Assembly (NCBI RefSeq): GCF_001544915.2
Contig: NZ_FCOE02000004.1
Location: forward strand, 62,001-126,000
Direction of reading: 5' to 3'
DNA: 64,000 bases
Source: Caballeronia pedi
GTDB taxonomy: Bacteria; Pseudomonadota; Gammaproteobacteria; Burkholderiales; Burkholderiaceae
Each line of letters begins with the position of its first letter. Position 1 is the stretch's first letter. Below are positions 30,862 to 39,612 of the stretch, in pieces. The notes under the pieces are model-generated. The model saw nothing but the letters and a program-made list of their open reading frames with translations. It was not told where the DNA came from and searched no databases. A program made the position numbers and the translations under genes.

Positions 30862-31917
30862 TCAGGCAACCACCCTTCCATGCGGGAACGCCACCCGCCG
30901 CCCCTCCCTCTCACTCTGAATCGCCAGTTCGATGATCGTCATCGTATCGACCGCGTCCTGCGGCGAAACCGGAAACGGCTTGCCCTCCTGAATCGACGCC
31001 GCCAGCGCCCGATAAAACTCGATATACGCGCCATCCTTCGTGGCGAATTCGTGACGCAGATCGAGATCGCCGTCGACTTCGCGCAGCACGCCCGGCGGAT
31101 TCTTCGCAAACTCCGCGTTCCCCGGCCGCATGCCCGCGCGCAACTGATCTTCCTGCGTATCGAGACCGTTCTTCACATAGCTGCCGCGCGTGCCGTGGAT
31201 CGCGAAACGCGGCGGCTCCAGCGCCGCGAGCGCGCTCGCGTGCAGGATCACTTCCTTGTCGTCGTAGCCGAGCACGAGATGCACGTAATCCGGCGCGTGC
31301 GCGTGATCGCGATGCGCCTTCACGAACGCCGTCACCGTCTGCGGGGCGCCAAAAAGCGTCAGCGCCTGATCGATCAGATGCGGCCCCAGATCGAACAGCA
31401 AGCCGCCGCCGCGCTCCGCTTCCTCGCGCCAGCGCTGCGGCACTTTCGGGCGGAAACGGTCGAAATGCGATTCGTAATGCGTGATGCGCCCGAGCCGCCC
31501 GCTTTCGATGAGCGCGCGCACCGTCATGAAGTCGCCATCCCAGCGGCGATTGTGAAACGGCGCGAACACGAGACCTTTTTGCTGCGCGAGATCGGCGAGC
31601 GTGCGGGCGTCGCGCGCGGACAGCGTCACCGGCTTGTCGACAACCACGTGCTTGCCCGCCGACAGCGCACGCTGCGCGAGATCGAAGTGCGTGTCGTTCG
31701 GCGTCGCGACGACGACGCATTCGAGCCCGTCGACGGCGAGCAGTGCGTCGAAATCCGCGACGATGCGTGCGTTCGGATAATCGGCCTGGGCGCGCTCGGC
31801 CTGGCTCGTCGCGATGGCCGTGACTTCCGCCCGGCCGCAGTGCTCGATGACGGGCGCGTGAAACGTCGCCCCGGCGAGGCCGTAACCCATTACGCCGACT
31901 TTGAGTGCTGTGTTCAT
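30862..31917 (-). CDS. Gfo/Idh/MocA family NAD(P)-dependent oxidoreductase
   Basis: The 351-residue product has an N-terminal Rossmann fold (LKVGVMGYGLAGATFHAPVI), the CVVVATPNDTHFDLAQRAL strand and the GKHVVVDKPVTLSARDA motif with the catalytic-type Lys-Pro. The C-terminal domain holds GGGLLFDLGPHLIDQAL with the conserved D...H. The substrate is probably a sugar or inositol derivative but cannot be read from sequence. It is divergent from the helicase gene, with no pathway neighbours. Confidence 0.88.
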   Translation of the reverse strand: MNTALKVGVMGYGLAGATFHAPVIEHCGRAEVTAIATSQAERAQADYPNARIVADFDALLAVDGLECVVVATPNDTHFDLAQRALSAGKHVVVDKPVTLSARDARTLADLAQQKGLVFAPFHNRRWDGDFMTVRALIESGRLGRITHYESHFDRFRPKVPQRWREEAERGGGLLFDLGPHLIDQALTLFGAPQTVTAFVKAHRDHAHAPDYVHLVLGYDDKEVILHASALAALEPPRFAIHGTRGSYVKNGLDTQEDQLRAGMRPGNAEFAKNPPGVLREVDGDLDLRHEFATKDGAYIEFYRALAASIQEGKPFPVSPQDAVDTMTIIELAIQSEREGRRVAFPHGRVVA

Positions 31918-32063
31918 GCGGGCATCGTCCTGTCGTAAATTCGTTCGAATATTGTGGCACGAACCGGGGACGGAACCGCGCCGCCGCTATCGTGTTAACA
32001 TCGCGCTCTCCTTCGCGCGCGGGCAACAGCTAAGCGCGCCCCAAACTCCAGAAGCCCAAAACG

Positions 32064-34151
32064 ATGTCCGCAGGTCTGAACGCCGCGCAAAGCGAAGCCG
32101 TGCGCTATCTCGATGGACCCTGTCTCGTGCTCGCCGGCGCCGGCAGCGGCAAGACGCGCGTGATCACGCAGAAGATCGCGCATCTGATCGAAGGACGCGG
32201 CTTCGAGCCGAAGCACATCGCCGCGCTCACCTTCACGAACAAGGCCGCGCTCGAAATGCGCGAGCGCACCGCGAAACTGCTCGAAGGCAAGACGCTCACG
32301 ACCCCCGGCAAGGAAGGCCGCAAGATTCCCGTCAATCAGTTGACGATCTGCACCTTTCACTCGCTCGGCGTGCAGATCATGCGGCAGGAAGCGGAGCACG
32401 TCGGGCTGAAGCCGCAGTTCTCCATCATGGATTCGGACGATTGCTTCGGCATGGTTCAGGAGCAGCTCGGCACGACGGACAAGGGACTGATCCGCAAGGT
32501 GCAGTCGACGATCTCGCTGTGGAAAAACGCGATGGTCTCGCCCGATCAGGCCGCCGTGCTCGCGAGCAACGAGGACGAGCATCAGGCGGCGATCGTCTTT
32601 CGCAGTTACGCGGCGACGCTGCACGCGTATCAGGCGCTCGATTTCGATGATCTGATCCTGCGCCCCGCGCAACTTTTCGCGGAGAACGAGCAGGTGCGCG
32701 ACAAGTGGCAGAATCGCCTGCGCTATCTGCTCATCGACGAATATCAGGACACCAACGCCTGTCAGTACGAGTTGCTGAAGCAGCTTGCCGGCCCGCGCGC
32801 CGCGTTCACGGCGGTCGGCGACGACGATCAGGCCATCTACGGCTGGCGCGGCGCGACGCTCGAAAACCTCGCGCAACTCGGCAAGGATTTCCCGAAGCTG
32901 CATGTGGTCAAGCTGGAGCAGAACTATCGCTCGACGGTGCGCATTCTGACGGCGGCGAACAACGTCATCGCGAACAATCCGAAGCTGTTCGAGAAGAAGC
33001 TGTGGTCCGAGCACGGCATGGGCGACACGATCACCGTCACCGGCTGCAACGACGAGGAGCACGAGGCCGAATCCGTCGTGTTCCGGCTGTCGGCGCACAA
33101 GTTCGAGCGGCGCACGCAGTTTCGCGACTACGCGATTCTCTATCGCGGCAACTTCCAGGCGCGCATCTTCGAGCAGGTTTTGCGGCGCGAGCGGATTCCC
33201 TATGTGCTATCGGGCGGGCAGTCGTTCTTCGACAAGGCCGAGATCAAGGATCTCATCGCGTATCTGCGTCTGATCGCGAATCCCGACGACGATCCCGCGT
33301 TCATCCGCGCGATTACGACGCCACGGCGGGGCGTCGGCAACACGACGCTCGAAGCGCTCGGCGCGTTCGCGGGCGCGGCGAAGGTGTCGCTGTTCGAGGC
33401 GGTGTTCATGGGCGGCATCGAGGCACGTCTGTCGGCGCGGCAGGTCGAGCCGCTGCGCACGTTCTGCGAATGGATTCGCCGCCTGTCGGACCGCGCCGCG
33501 CGTGATCCCGCGACCGAAGTGCTCGACGACATGATGGAAGCCATTCACTACGAGGCGTATCTCTACGACGCGTACGACGAGCGCCAGGCGCAATCGAAAT
33601 GGCAGAACGTGCTCGAATTTCTCGAATGGCTCAAGCGCAAGGGCACGAAGCCGGAGGCCGCGCCCGGAACGGAGCAGACCGGCTACGACACCGCCGACGG
33701 TTTCGCCGATGAAGGCAAGAATCTGCTCGGCCTGATCCAGACTGTCGCGTTGATGTCGATGCTCGAAGGCAAGGAAGAAGATCCGGATGCGGTGCGTCTG
33801 TCGACGGTGCATGCGTCGAAAGGGCTGGAGTACCCGCACGTATTTCTGGTGGGTGTCGAGGAAGGCATCATGCCGCATCGCGGCGGCTCGGACGATGACG
33901 CGCCCGTCGACGATGCGCGCATCGAGGAAGAGCGGCGGCTGATGTATGTCGCGATCACGCGGGCGCAGCGCAGCCTGCATCTGAACTGGTGCAAGAAACG
34001 AAAGCGCGCGAGGGAGACGGTGGTGTGCGAGCCGTCGCGTTTCATCCCGGAGATGCTGCTCGACGATGCGCCGCCGCCGACGGCCGAGGAAAAGCCGCTT
34101 TCGCCGAAGGACCGCATGGCGATGCTCAAGGCGATGTTGCAGAAGAGCTGA
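32064..34151 (+). CDS. UvrD/Rep-type superfamily 1 DNA helicase
   Basis: The 695-residue product has all SF1A helicase motifs in order: LAGAGSGKTRVI (motif I, about residues 22-33), LTFTNKAA (Ia), LLIDEYQDTN (II), VGDDDQAIYGWRG (III), LEQNYRST (IV), STVHASKGLEYPHVF (V) and RRLMYVAITRA (VI). It unwinds DNA 3'-5' in replication restart or repair. Length is closest to Rep/PcrA. A bidirectional terminator follows 20 bp after the stop. Confidence 0.92.
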   Translation: MSAGLNAAQSEAVRYLDGPCLVLAGAGSGKTRVITQKIAHLIEGRGFEPKHIAALTFTNKAALEMRERTAKLLEGKTLTTPGKEGRKIPVNQLTICTFHSLGVQIMRQEAEHVGLKPQFSIMDSDDCFGMVQEQLGTTDKGLIRKVQSTISLWKNAMVSPDQAAVLASNEDEHQAAIVFRSYAATLHAYQALDFDDLILRPAQLFAENEQVRDKWQNRLRYLLIDEYQDTNACQYELLKQLAGPRAAFTAVGDDDQAIYGWRGATLENLAQLGKDFPKLHVVKLEQNYRSTVRILTAANNVIANNPKLFEKKLWSEHGMGDTITVTGCNDEEHEAESVVFRLSAHKFERRTQFRDYAILYRGNFQARIFEQVLRRERIPYVLSGGQSFFDKAEIKDLIAYLRLIANPDDDPAFIRAITTPRRGVGNTTLEALGAFAGAAKVSLFEAVFMGGIEARLSARQVEPLRTFCEWIRRLSDRAARDPATEVLDDMMEAIHYEAYLYDAYDERQAQSKWQNVLEFLEWLKRKGTKPEAAPGTEQTGYDTADGFADEGKNLLGLIQTVALMSMLEGKEEDPDAVRLSTVHASKGLEYPHVFLVGVEEGIMPHRGGSDDDAPVDDARIEEERRLMYVAITRAQRSLHLNWCKKRKRARETVVCEPSRFIPEMLLDDAPPPTAEEKPLSPKDRMAMLKAMLQKS

Positions 34152-34171
34152 TGCTTTTTCGTGCTTCAAAT

Positions 34172-34206
34172 AAAAAACCCTGCGCCATGAAACGCAGGGT
34201 TTTTTT
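34172..34206. terminator. Bidirectional terminator between helicase and cytochrome genes
   Basis: The stem ACCCTGCG/CGCAGGGT (34177-34184 and 34193-34200) encloses an 8-base loop. It has A6 on the left and T7 on the right, so it can end both convergent transcripts. Confidence 0.85.
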
Positions 34207-34223
34207 GTGGCCCGGCGAAAACA

Positions 34224-35117
34224 TTACTTGGCCGCGTTCACCATGTAGTCGACGGCTGCTTTCACGTCCGCATCCGGTGCGTTCGATCCGCCCTTCGGCG
34301 GCATCGCGCCCTTGCCGTGCAGCGCGTAGTTGTAGACGGTGTCCATCGGCTCCTTGAGGCGCGGTTCCCATGCGGCCTTGTCGCCGAACTTCGGCGCGTT
34401 GAGCACGCCGGCTGCGTGACAGGCCTGGCAGACCTGCTCGTAGAGCGCCTTGCCGGCCTGGGCGGCATCGGCGCTTTGGGCGCCAGCCGCCGGCGCCGCG
34501 GCCTGCGGCACGGACGCCAGCGCTGCGACAGCCGCAGCCGCCTGGGCGTTCTCATTGGCGCTCGCGCCTGCCGGAGCCGCCGCCGCACCCGATGCGCCCG
34601 CGCTCGCTGCCGCGCCCGATGCGGGTTGAGCCGGTTCCGCCAGTTTGCCGCCGCTGCCGTTCGCCATGTAGACGACCGCACGCGCGATTTCGAAGTCGCT
34701 GTAATCGTCGGGACTGGTGCCGCCGCGCGCGGGCATCGCGCCTTTGCCGTTGAGCGCGTTGTGCAGGAGCGTGTCGTAACCTTCGCCTATGCGCGCCGCC
34801 CACGCGCCGGCATCGCCGAACTTGGGTGCGCCGGCCGTGCCCGCTGTGTGACAGGCGGAGCACACGGCCTTGAAGACTTCTTCGCCGGTTTTGTAGACGC
34901 GCGGCGCGTTGGCGTCGCGGACATCGACCTGCGCGGCGGGCGCGATGCGTTCCTTCACCGATTGCTCGATGTCCGTGCCCGCGCCGATGCGCGTCGAGTT
35001 GTTCACGTACACCGCGAGCAGGATGATGATGGCGACCGGGATGCCGAATCCCGCGATGACCGCGGCGATGAGTTGGCCGGGTGTCTTGATCGGGGCTCCG
35101 TGGGGTGCTTCGCTCAT
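34224..35117 (-). CDS. Membrane-anchored di-haem cytochrome c (c5-like)
   Basis: The 297-residue product has an N-terminal anchor (IAAVIAGFGIPVAIIILLAV, residues 18-37), a first cytochrome domain with CSACH at 86-90 and its Met ligand region NGKGAMPARGG near 125, and an Ala/Pro-rich linker at about 157-215. A second domain follows with CQACH at 230-234 and HGKGAMPPKGG near 275. The two domains are clearly duplicated. It should carry electrons in the periplasm. No oxidase genes are adjacent. Confidence 0.92.
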   Translation of the reverse strand: MSEAPHGAPIKTPGQLIAAVIAGFGIPVAIIILLAVYVNNSTRIGAGTDIEQSVKERIAPAAQVDVRDANAPRVYKTGEEVFKAVCSACHTAGTAGAPKFGDAGAWAARIGEGYDTLLHNALNGKGAMPARGGTSPDDYSDFEIARAVVYMANGSGGKLAEPAQPASGAAASAGASGAAAAPAGASANENAQAAAAVAALASVPQAAAPAAGAQSADAAQAGKALYEQVCQACHAAGVLNAPKFGDKAAWEPRLKEPMDTVYNYALHGKGAMPPKGGSNAPDADVKAAVDYMVNAAK

Positions 35118-35333
35118 GCTTGTCTCGTCTCCCGTTTTTTGGTGTGAGTCGGTTCAGTGACAGCGTGACAGCTACCGCATTGCGCTTGCGCGCGCCTTGG
35201 GGAAAGGCACGGTCGATTATAGACGGAACGCTTAACTGTCGGCGCGGGGTGGCGGACGCAGTGGAGCGGGCGTATACCCGAATCGTGTGATGCTTGCGAC
35301 GATGTATCGCGCGACGCGTCCGTCCCCATGCGA

Positions 35334-35362
35334 TGGACGAAGTCACGGAAAACAGGTATCCT
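35334..35362 (+). promoter_or_regulatory. Probable promoter of tRNA-Arg
   Basis: TGGACG (35334-35339; 4/6 match to TTGACA) and TATCCT (35357-35362; 4/6 match to TATAAT) are separated by 17 bp, about 70 bp upstream of the tRNA. The remainder of the 35118-35430 gap shows no gene. Confidence 0.5.
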
Positions 35363-35430
35363 CTCGGATTCGCATGGGCCTTGCAGCCGCCTTTCGGTGT
35401 GCTTCTTTCTTCGCAAGGCATCCCTCCGAT

Positions 35431-35506
35431 GCGCCCGTAGCTCAATGGATAGAGTACTGCCCTCCGAAGGCAGGGGTTGCTGGTTCGATCCCAGCCGGGC
35501 GCGCCA
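35431..35506 (+). tRNA. tRNA-Arg (CCG anticodon)
   Basis: The 76-base gene folds fully. The acceptor stem is GCGCCCG/CGGGCGC, the D arm includes AGCTCAATGGATAGAGT, the anticodon stem CTGCC/GGCAG carries the loop CTCCGAA (anticodon CCG, reading CGG), the T arm is GCTGGTTCGATCCCAGC, and the CCA end is encoded. Its 3' half (from 35462) is duplicated at 51546-51590, marking it as the integration site of the element to the right. The gene stays intact because the element brings an identical 3' end. Confidence 0.97.
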
Positions 35507-35507
35507 A
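35462..35507 (+). repeat. Left attachment site (attL), 3' half of tRNA-Arg
   Basis: These 46 bases, from the anticodon loop to one base past CCA, are identical to 51546-51591, with matching lost on both sides. Confidence 0.93.
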
Positions 35508-35612
35508 GTGTGACAAGCCTCCCCGCCCAATTGCTTACCCCGAACGATAGTGCGCCAAACCCCTAGGGCCGCACGAGGGCCGATCAAGCGAGCAACGGAC
35601 TTGCAATAACCG

Positions 35613-35647
35613 AAGGGGGTAGCGATTTGCCACCCCCTTTTGCTTTT
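35613..35647 (+). terminator. Probable terminator inside the left end of the element
   Basis: The stem AAGGGGGT/ACCCCCTT is followed by TTTTGCTTTTTGC on the plus strand. It could end the tRNA transcript. On the minus strand there is no T run. Confidence 0.55.
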
Positions 35648-35674
35648 TGCGTCGATTAATGGAATTCCAGAATC

Positions 35675-36025
35675 TCAATCTGACTCGTCATTTCCACGGG
35701 GTGGAAGGTGGAAGTCGTCCGTCTGGCAGATGAGATCGACGTACTCTCGGCCGGCGTAATCCGGCTGCACTGCCTTGATTCGGAACCCAGCGTCGCCGTG
35801 CACCACGTGCATGCCCGCTTTCACGTCACGCCGAAACCGAATGCGAATGCTCGCCGTCCCCAGCGAGATGTTCGAGTCGGCCGCCAACACTTCTTTGCCG
35901 CTGAGCATGCGGATGTTTGCCGGAACGGTCGCCACTGTCTCCCAGCGAATGTCCATCTCCCCCGGCTTCGCTTCTGCCTGCCGTTCGATGCGCACCGTTC
36001 GGTCCAACGAGCCAGCCTTCAGCAT
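35675..36025 (-). CDS. Phage head closure protein
   Basis: The 116-residue product starts MLKAGSLDRTVRIERQ and continues with W..VATVPANIRMLSGKE and IRIRFRRDVKAGMHVVHGD, the pattern of the gp16/head-closure (head-tail adaptor) family. These proteins form a ring under the connector that holds DNA in and receives the tail. It is the last structural gene before attL. Its start codon overlaps the connector stop. No tail gene follows, which is what makes the element look like a satellite. Confidence 0.8.
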   Translation of the reverse strand: MLKAGSLDRTVRIERQAEAKPGEMDIRWETVATVPANIRMLSGKEVLAADSNISLGTASIRIRFRRDVKAGMHVVHGDAGFRIKAVQPDYAGREYVDLICQTDDFHLPPRGNDESD

Positions 36026-36348
36026 TACGCCACCGCCGGATCACGATGGCGCATCAGCAGCGACACGACGGCCGGGCTGATCGGGTCTGTGCCGCCTTCC
36101 CGGTCCGCATAGAGGTGCCCGAGCACGAGCAGTACGGCAGCGCGCACGGGACCCGGCACCGTGCTTGCCGTCGAGTCGGTCTCGACCTTCCATTCCTCAG
36201 GCACGGGTTTCTTCAGATAGTCCATCACGATGTCGCTGGCCGCCTCGATGAGGTCATTGATTGCGGTGTCGTCTTCACCGGGCACCACGCGCAGATGCAA
36301 GCAGGCGCGCGCCAGCGAGACGAGCGGCTTATTTGGGGTCGTCGCCAT
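36025..36348 (-). CDS. Phage head-tail connector protein (gp6-like)
   Basis: The ATG at 36348 gives 107 residues: PLVSLARACLHLRVVPGEDD, AINDLIEAASDIVMDYLKKP, then VRAAVLLVLGHLYADREGG. This is the small helical connector family that binds beneath the portal in HK97-type phages. It overlaps the portal 3' end by 20 bp and the head-closure start by 1 bp, so the three genes form a tight translational unit. Confidence 0.85.
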   Translation of the reverse strand: MATTPNKPLVSLARACLHLRVVPGEDDTAINDLIEAASDIVMDYLKKPVPEEWKVETDSTASTVPGPVRAAVLLVLGHLYADREGGTDPISPAVVSLLMRHRDPAVA

Positions 36349-37660
36349 GAGTTGGTTCAGTCGGTTCGCTGCGTTCGGTGCGGCTCGGTGCGGGAGACTT
36401 GTCGCGCTCGGCGAGCGCCGAGAGTGCGTAATTCTGCTGTTGCAGGTAAGGGGTGTCGCCGCCCGCCACCGGCGGCATGTTTTCGGCCGCGCGCGCCTCG
36501 TTCGGCGCCATCCAGCCGCCGCCGACCGCTTTCGAATGCGCGTCGTACCGCGCGACCGGATCCATGCGCAATAGGCCACGCACATCGACCTCGAAGCCCT
36601 GACCGTCTGGCGCATCAAGACCTTCGTCCAGGCACAGCTCAAGCTCTTCAATAGGCGCCTGCAAGCAGTCGGTGTAATACGACTGCTCGAGCGCGCCGAT
36701 ATTGGCGGCCGTCTTCGAGCCGGTGGGGTCCGCGCCGATCTTATACAGCGGCACATGGAAGCAACGTGCGACATCCTCTACCGCCCATTTCAGCTGCTCG
36801 ATGAGCTGCGCGTCGATTGCGCTCATCATGACGGTCGAGTACTGCAGACCGTCGCCCACTACTGCGACACGGCCTGCGTTTTCCCCGCCGTAATTCGTTT
36901 CCCAATGCTTCTTGAGACGGTCCGCCGTCTCGTCGCTGATCTTGCCCGTGGTCGACAGGATGCCGCCCGGGCGCGACATGTTGCCGAAGAACTTGCGGCT
37001 GTTGAACTGGATGCGGTTGCCCATCGTGCCGGCGGCCGCGGCTGCGACGATTGGCGACACGCCGATGAGCGGATGCCAGGGGCAGATGCCCCGATCGTGG
37101 ATGATCTCCGCTGCCGGTACAGTAATCTGCTCGGGCAAGCCTTTGAGCGGATCCGCGCCGAGCTGATAGAACACCGCGCCACTGGTCGCCACCAGCGGCC
37201 GCACGCGCGTCGGATCGAGCACGTACATGGCGATGACGTTACGCATGGCGTCTCTCACCAGCAGCACGTACACGTTGCCGAAGAGCAGTTTCGACGCTTG
37301 CCACGCCTTCACGAACTGGATGCGGTTCTGATACGCATTCGGGCGACGCAGCGGCGTTGTAAAGCGGGGCGCGCGGTACTCCCGCCAGATCACGCCCTCG
37401 CGCCTCACGTATCGGATGCCGAGTTTGGCAATGTCAGAGGCGATGCGATCGACGCACGCATAGACTGCCGAGAAGGCCAGCAGGTCCTCTCGGCAGTCGA
37501 GCGCTTCGCCCGACTGCCATGCACCTGCAAACGCCTCGCGAATCATGCCAATGAAGCTGCTCGCACTGCCCACCGGGACGGCCTGGGGGCCGTTCGCTGA
37601 CGCTACGGAAACGACCGACGCGTGACGGGCCGACTTAAGCTGCCAAGGAAACAGGTGCAT
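36329..37660 (-). CDS. Phage portal protein (HK97 family)
   Basis: The ATG at 37660 (MHLFPWQLKSARH) has GGGAG 5 bases upstream, better than the GTG at 37672. The 443-residue product shows the portal pattern: FSAVYACVDRIASDIAKLG, LPEQITVPAAEIIHDRGIC and GVSPIVAAAAAGTMGNRIQ, then a Pro-rich tail. It forms the dodecameric DNA gate at the capsid vertex. The start lies 12 bp after the capsid stop. Confidence 0.93.
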   Translation of the reverse strand: MHLFPWQLKSARHASVVSVASANGPQAVPVGSASSFIGMIREAFAGAWQSGEALDCREDLLAFSAVYACVDRIASDIAKLGIRYVRREGVIWREYRAPRFTTPLRRPNAYQNRIQFVKAWQASKLLFGNVYVLLVRDAMRNVIAMYVLDPTRVRPLVATSGAVFYQLGADPLKGLPEQITVPAAEIIHDRGICPWHPLIGVSPIVAAAAAGTMGNRIQFNSRKFFGNMSRPGGILSTTGKISDETADRLKKHWETNYGGENAGRVAVVGDGLQYSTVMMSAIDAQLIEQLKWAVEDVARCFHVPLYKIGADPTGSKTAANIGALEQSYYTDCLQAPIEELELCLDEGLDAPDGQGFEVDVRGLLRMDPVARYDAHSKAVGGGWMAPNEARAAENMPPVAGGDTPYLQQQNYALSALAERDKSPAPSRTERSEPTEPTHGDDPK

Positions 37661-37672
37661 CAATGCTCCCAC

Positions 37673-39574
37673 TTAGGCCTTCGGCGCGCCGTACTTCACA
37701 CCCGTGATGTACTGAACCGCCTCAGCCCGGCGGCGCTTCCAATTGATGAAGCGCGTCGCCTTCATCGCCACGAAACCGTTTTGCCAGAGCGATACAAGTT
37801 GCGTCGCGCCGCCCTTCAGGTCACCGTCCATCTCGATTGACGCTTCTCGGCTCGCATCGAGCGTCACACCACCATCGTCGGCCAGCAAGATTTCTGAGGC
37901 GTTGGCGAGAATCATCATGTCGCCGGCGGTCTTCGACAGGATGGCAGGTAATCCGAAGAACGTACCGCCCGCCATCGTGAGGCCGGGGAATTCCGGTTGC
38001 GCCATTGCGTTCTGCATCATCGAAAGCGCCAGCGCCGTGCTTTCCGACATGATCCACACCGCTTTGGCAACCGAGAGATTGGCTGCGATGAACGCATCGA
38101 ATGCGGCCTTTACATCGGTACGCACGGCCGCCGCATCGACGCCAGACGCTTTGATCGCCTTCAGGCCGTTCGTGATTGATGCCGGGGACACGCCTTCCGC
38201 GCCCTCAGCCTTGTTCGGATCGATGAATTGGCCATCGAGAAACCCGCTGCTCGTGGCAATCAGGTCTTGCTGAACAAGCGCCTCGGCGCTCGGGCTGGAA
38301 AAGCGCACCAACTCCTCGGTCATGACAACGAGGCCCGCCACCTTCGAGTGACCAAGAGAGGTGGTATTGAAGGCGAGCGCCGATACCGGCGCGGGCCGAC
38401 CCTCACCCACCCAGCCCACGGACGAGCCCGTCACCTGACCTGGCACCTTGATGTTGAACGGCACGCGCCGGAAGTGCTCGATGCGGCCGATGATGGTGGC
38501 CGGGCGCAGCAGCTCGATGAATTCGCTCGCCATGCTTTGATATTCGACGAGCGGCTTGGCCCACGCCGGATCTGTAGTCGTGCCTGCCTGCACCGCCGCC
38601 TTGAGCACGAGCTCGACCTCCGGCGTCGAATCCTTCCACTCCTTGGCGACCTCGACCGCCTGCATGACATTGCCCTTGGAACGCATCAGTGCAATGGCAT
38701 AACGCGTGAAGGCCGTGCCTTTCTCCACGTTCGGCTTGAGGAAGATGGGCGAATGAGATGCCGGGCCGCCCGATACCGGCACAGCCGTTTTTGCTTCAAG
38801 CGCTTGCTGCTCTTTGAGGCGCGTCTCGTGCGTATCGAGCGACTTCAGTTGGAGGCCGAGTTGGTCGTATTCCTCCGCCTCATCGTCATTGAGGGTGCGC
38901 TCACCGTCGGCCGCCGCCGCGTCCATGAGCGCCTTGCGTCGTTCGAGATGAGCCGTGCGCCGGGTAGCAACAGCCTTGAGTCGTTCAGCGATGGTCATAT
39001 CGTTTTCCTTTTGATGAGAAGCGCTCAAGCGCACGACCGGTGAGCCAATGCGGGAGCTGAGGTTTGACTTGATGGATTGAATGGCCGCATCCGCGTTGGC
39101 TGGGATGGTCACCACGCTGAGCTCGAAGAGCTCACACGACTTGATGAGAAAGCCGCCTGTGGACGGGTCGTACTGCGCCTCGATGGGACGGAATCCAATC
39201 GACAAACCCGGAACGAGGCCCGCCTTGATGAGGCCGTAAGCCTCATCGATGTAGGCTGCGGTTCCGGCAGGTGCGATCGTCGCCTCCACTTCTGCGCCGG
39301 CCGACGTAACCGTCATCTTGGTGACAGTGCCAATCGGTTTCATCGGATCGTGTTGCCAAAGCAGCACAAGAGGCGTCTTGAACTGGATGCCCTCGGGCAC
39401 GACGACGTCACCGACGCGATCGGGTAACGGCGACGATGCAAGGCCCTTAAGCACACGAGTGCCGTCATCGAGCGACTTTGATTCGAAGCGCGAGAACGCT
39501 TTGTTCGAGGGTGCAGGCGCGGTCTTCGCAATAAATTGCGTCAATCGAATGTTTGAGCGAGATAAATTTTGCAT
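37673..39574 (-). CDS. Prohead protease-major capsid fusion protein
   Basis: The product is about 633 residues. Residues ~25-165 are an HK97-type prohead protease (FESKSLDDGTRVLKGLASSP, His in VLLWQHDPMKPIG near 75, Ser in LVPGLSIGFRPIE near 125). Residues ~193-270 are the helical delta domain, rich in Lys/Glu. From ~290 on is the HK97-fold capsid (FTRYAIALMRSKG, PGQVTGSSVGWVGEGRPAPV, MMQNAMAQPEFPGLT). An in-frame ATG at 38998 (MTIAERL) is preceded by AGGAA 6 bases upstream, so a capsid-only product may also be made. The ATG at 39574 is preferred over the TTG at 39577. Confidence 0.93.
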   Translation of the reverse strand: MQNLSRSNIRLTQFIAKTAPAPSNKAFSRFESKSLDDGTRVLKGLASSPLPDRVGDVVVPEGIQFKTPLVLLWQHDPMKPIGTVTKMTVTSAGAEVEATIAPAGTAAYIDEAYGLIKAGLVPGLSIGFRPIEAQYDPSTGGFLIKSCELFELSVVTIPANADAAIQSIKSNLSSRIGSPVVRLSASHQKENDMTIAERLKAVATRRTAHLERRKALMDAAAADGERTLNDDEAEEYDQLGLQLKSLDTHETRLKEQQALEAKTAVPVSGGPASHSPIFLKPNVEKGTAFTRYAIALMRSKGNVMQAVEVAKEWKDSTPEVELVLKAAVQAGTTTDPAWAKPLVEYQSMASEFIELLRPATIIGRIEHFRRVPFNIKVPGQVTGSSVGWVGEGRPAPVSALAFNTTSLGHSKVAGLVVMTEELVRFSSPSAEALVQQDLIATSSGFLDGQFIDPNKAEGAEGVSPASITNGLKAIKASGVDAAAVRTDVKAAFDAFIAANLSVAKAVWIMSESTALALSMMQNAMAQPEFPGLTMAGGTFFGLPAILSKTAGDMMILANASEILLADDGGVTLDASREASIEMDGDLKGGATQLVSLWQNGFVAMKATRFINWKRRRAEAVQYITGVKYGAPKA

Positions 39575-39612
39575 CAACGCGGTATAACACGCATTTAATG
39601 CCGAATCAAGAG

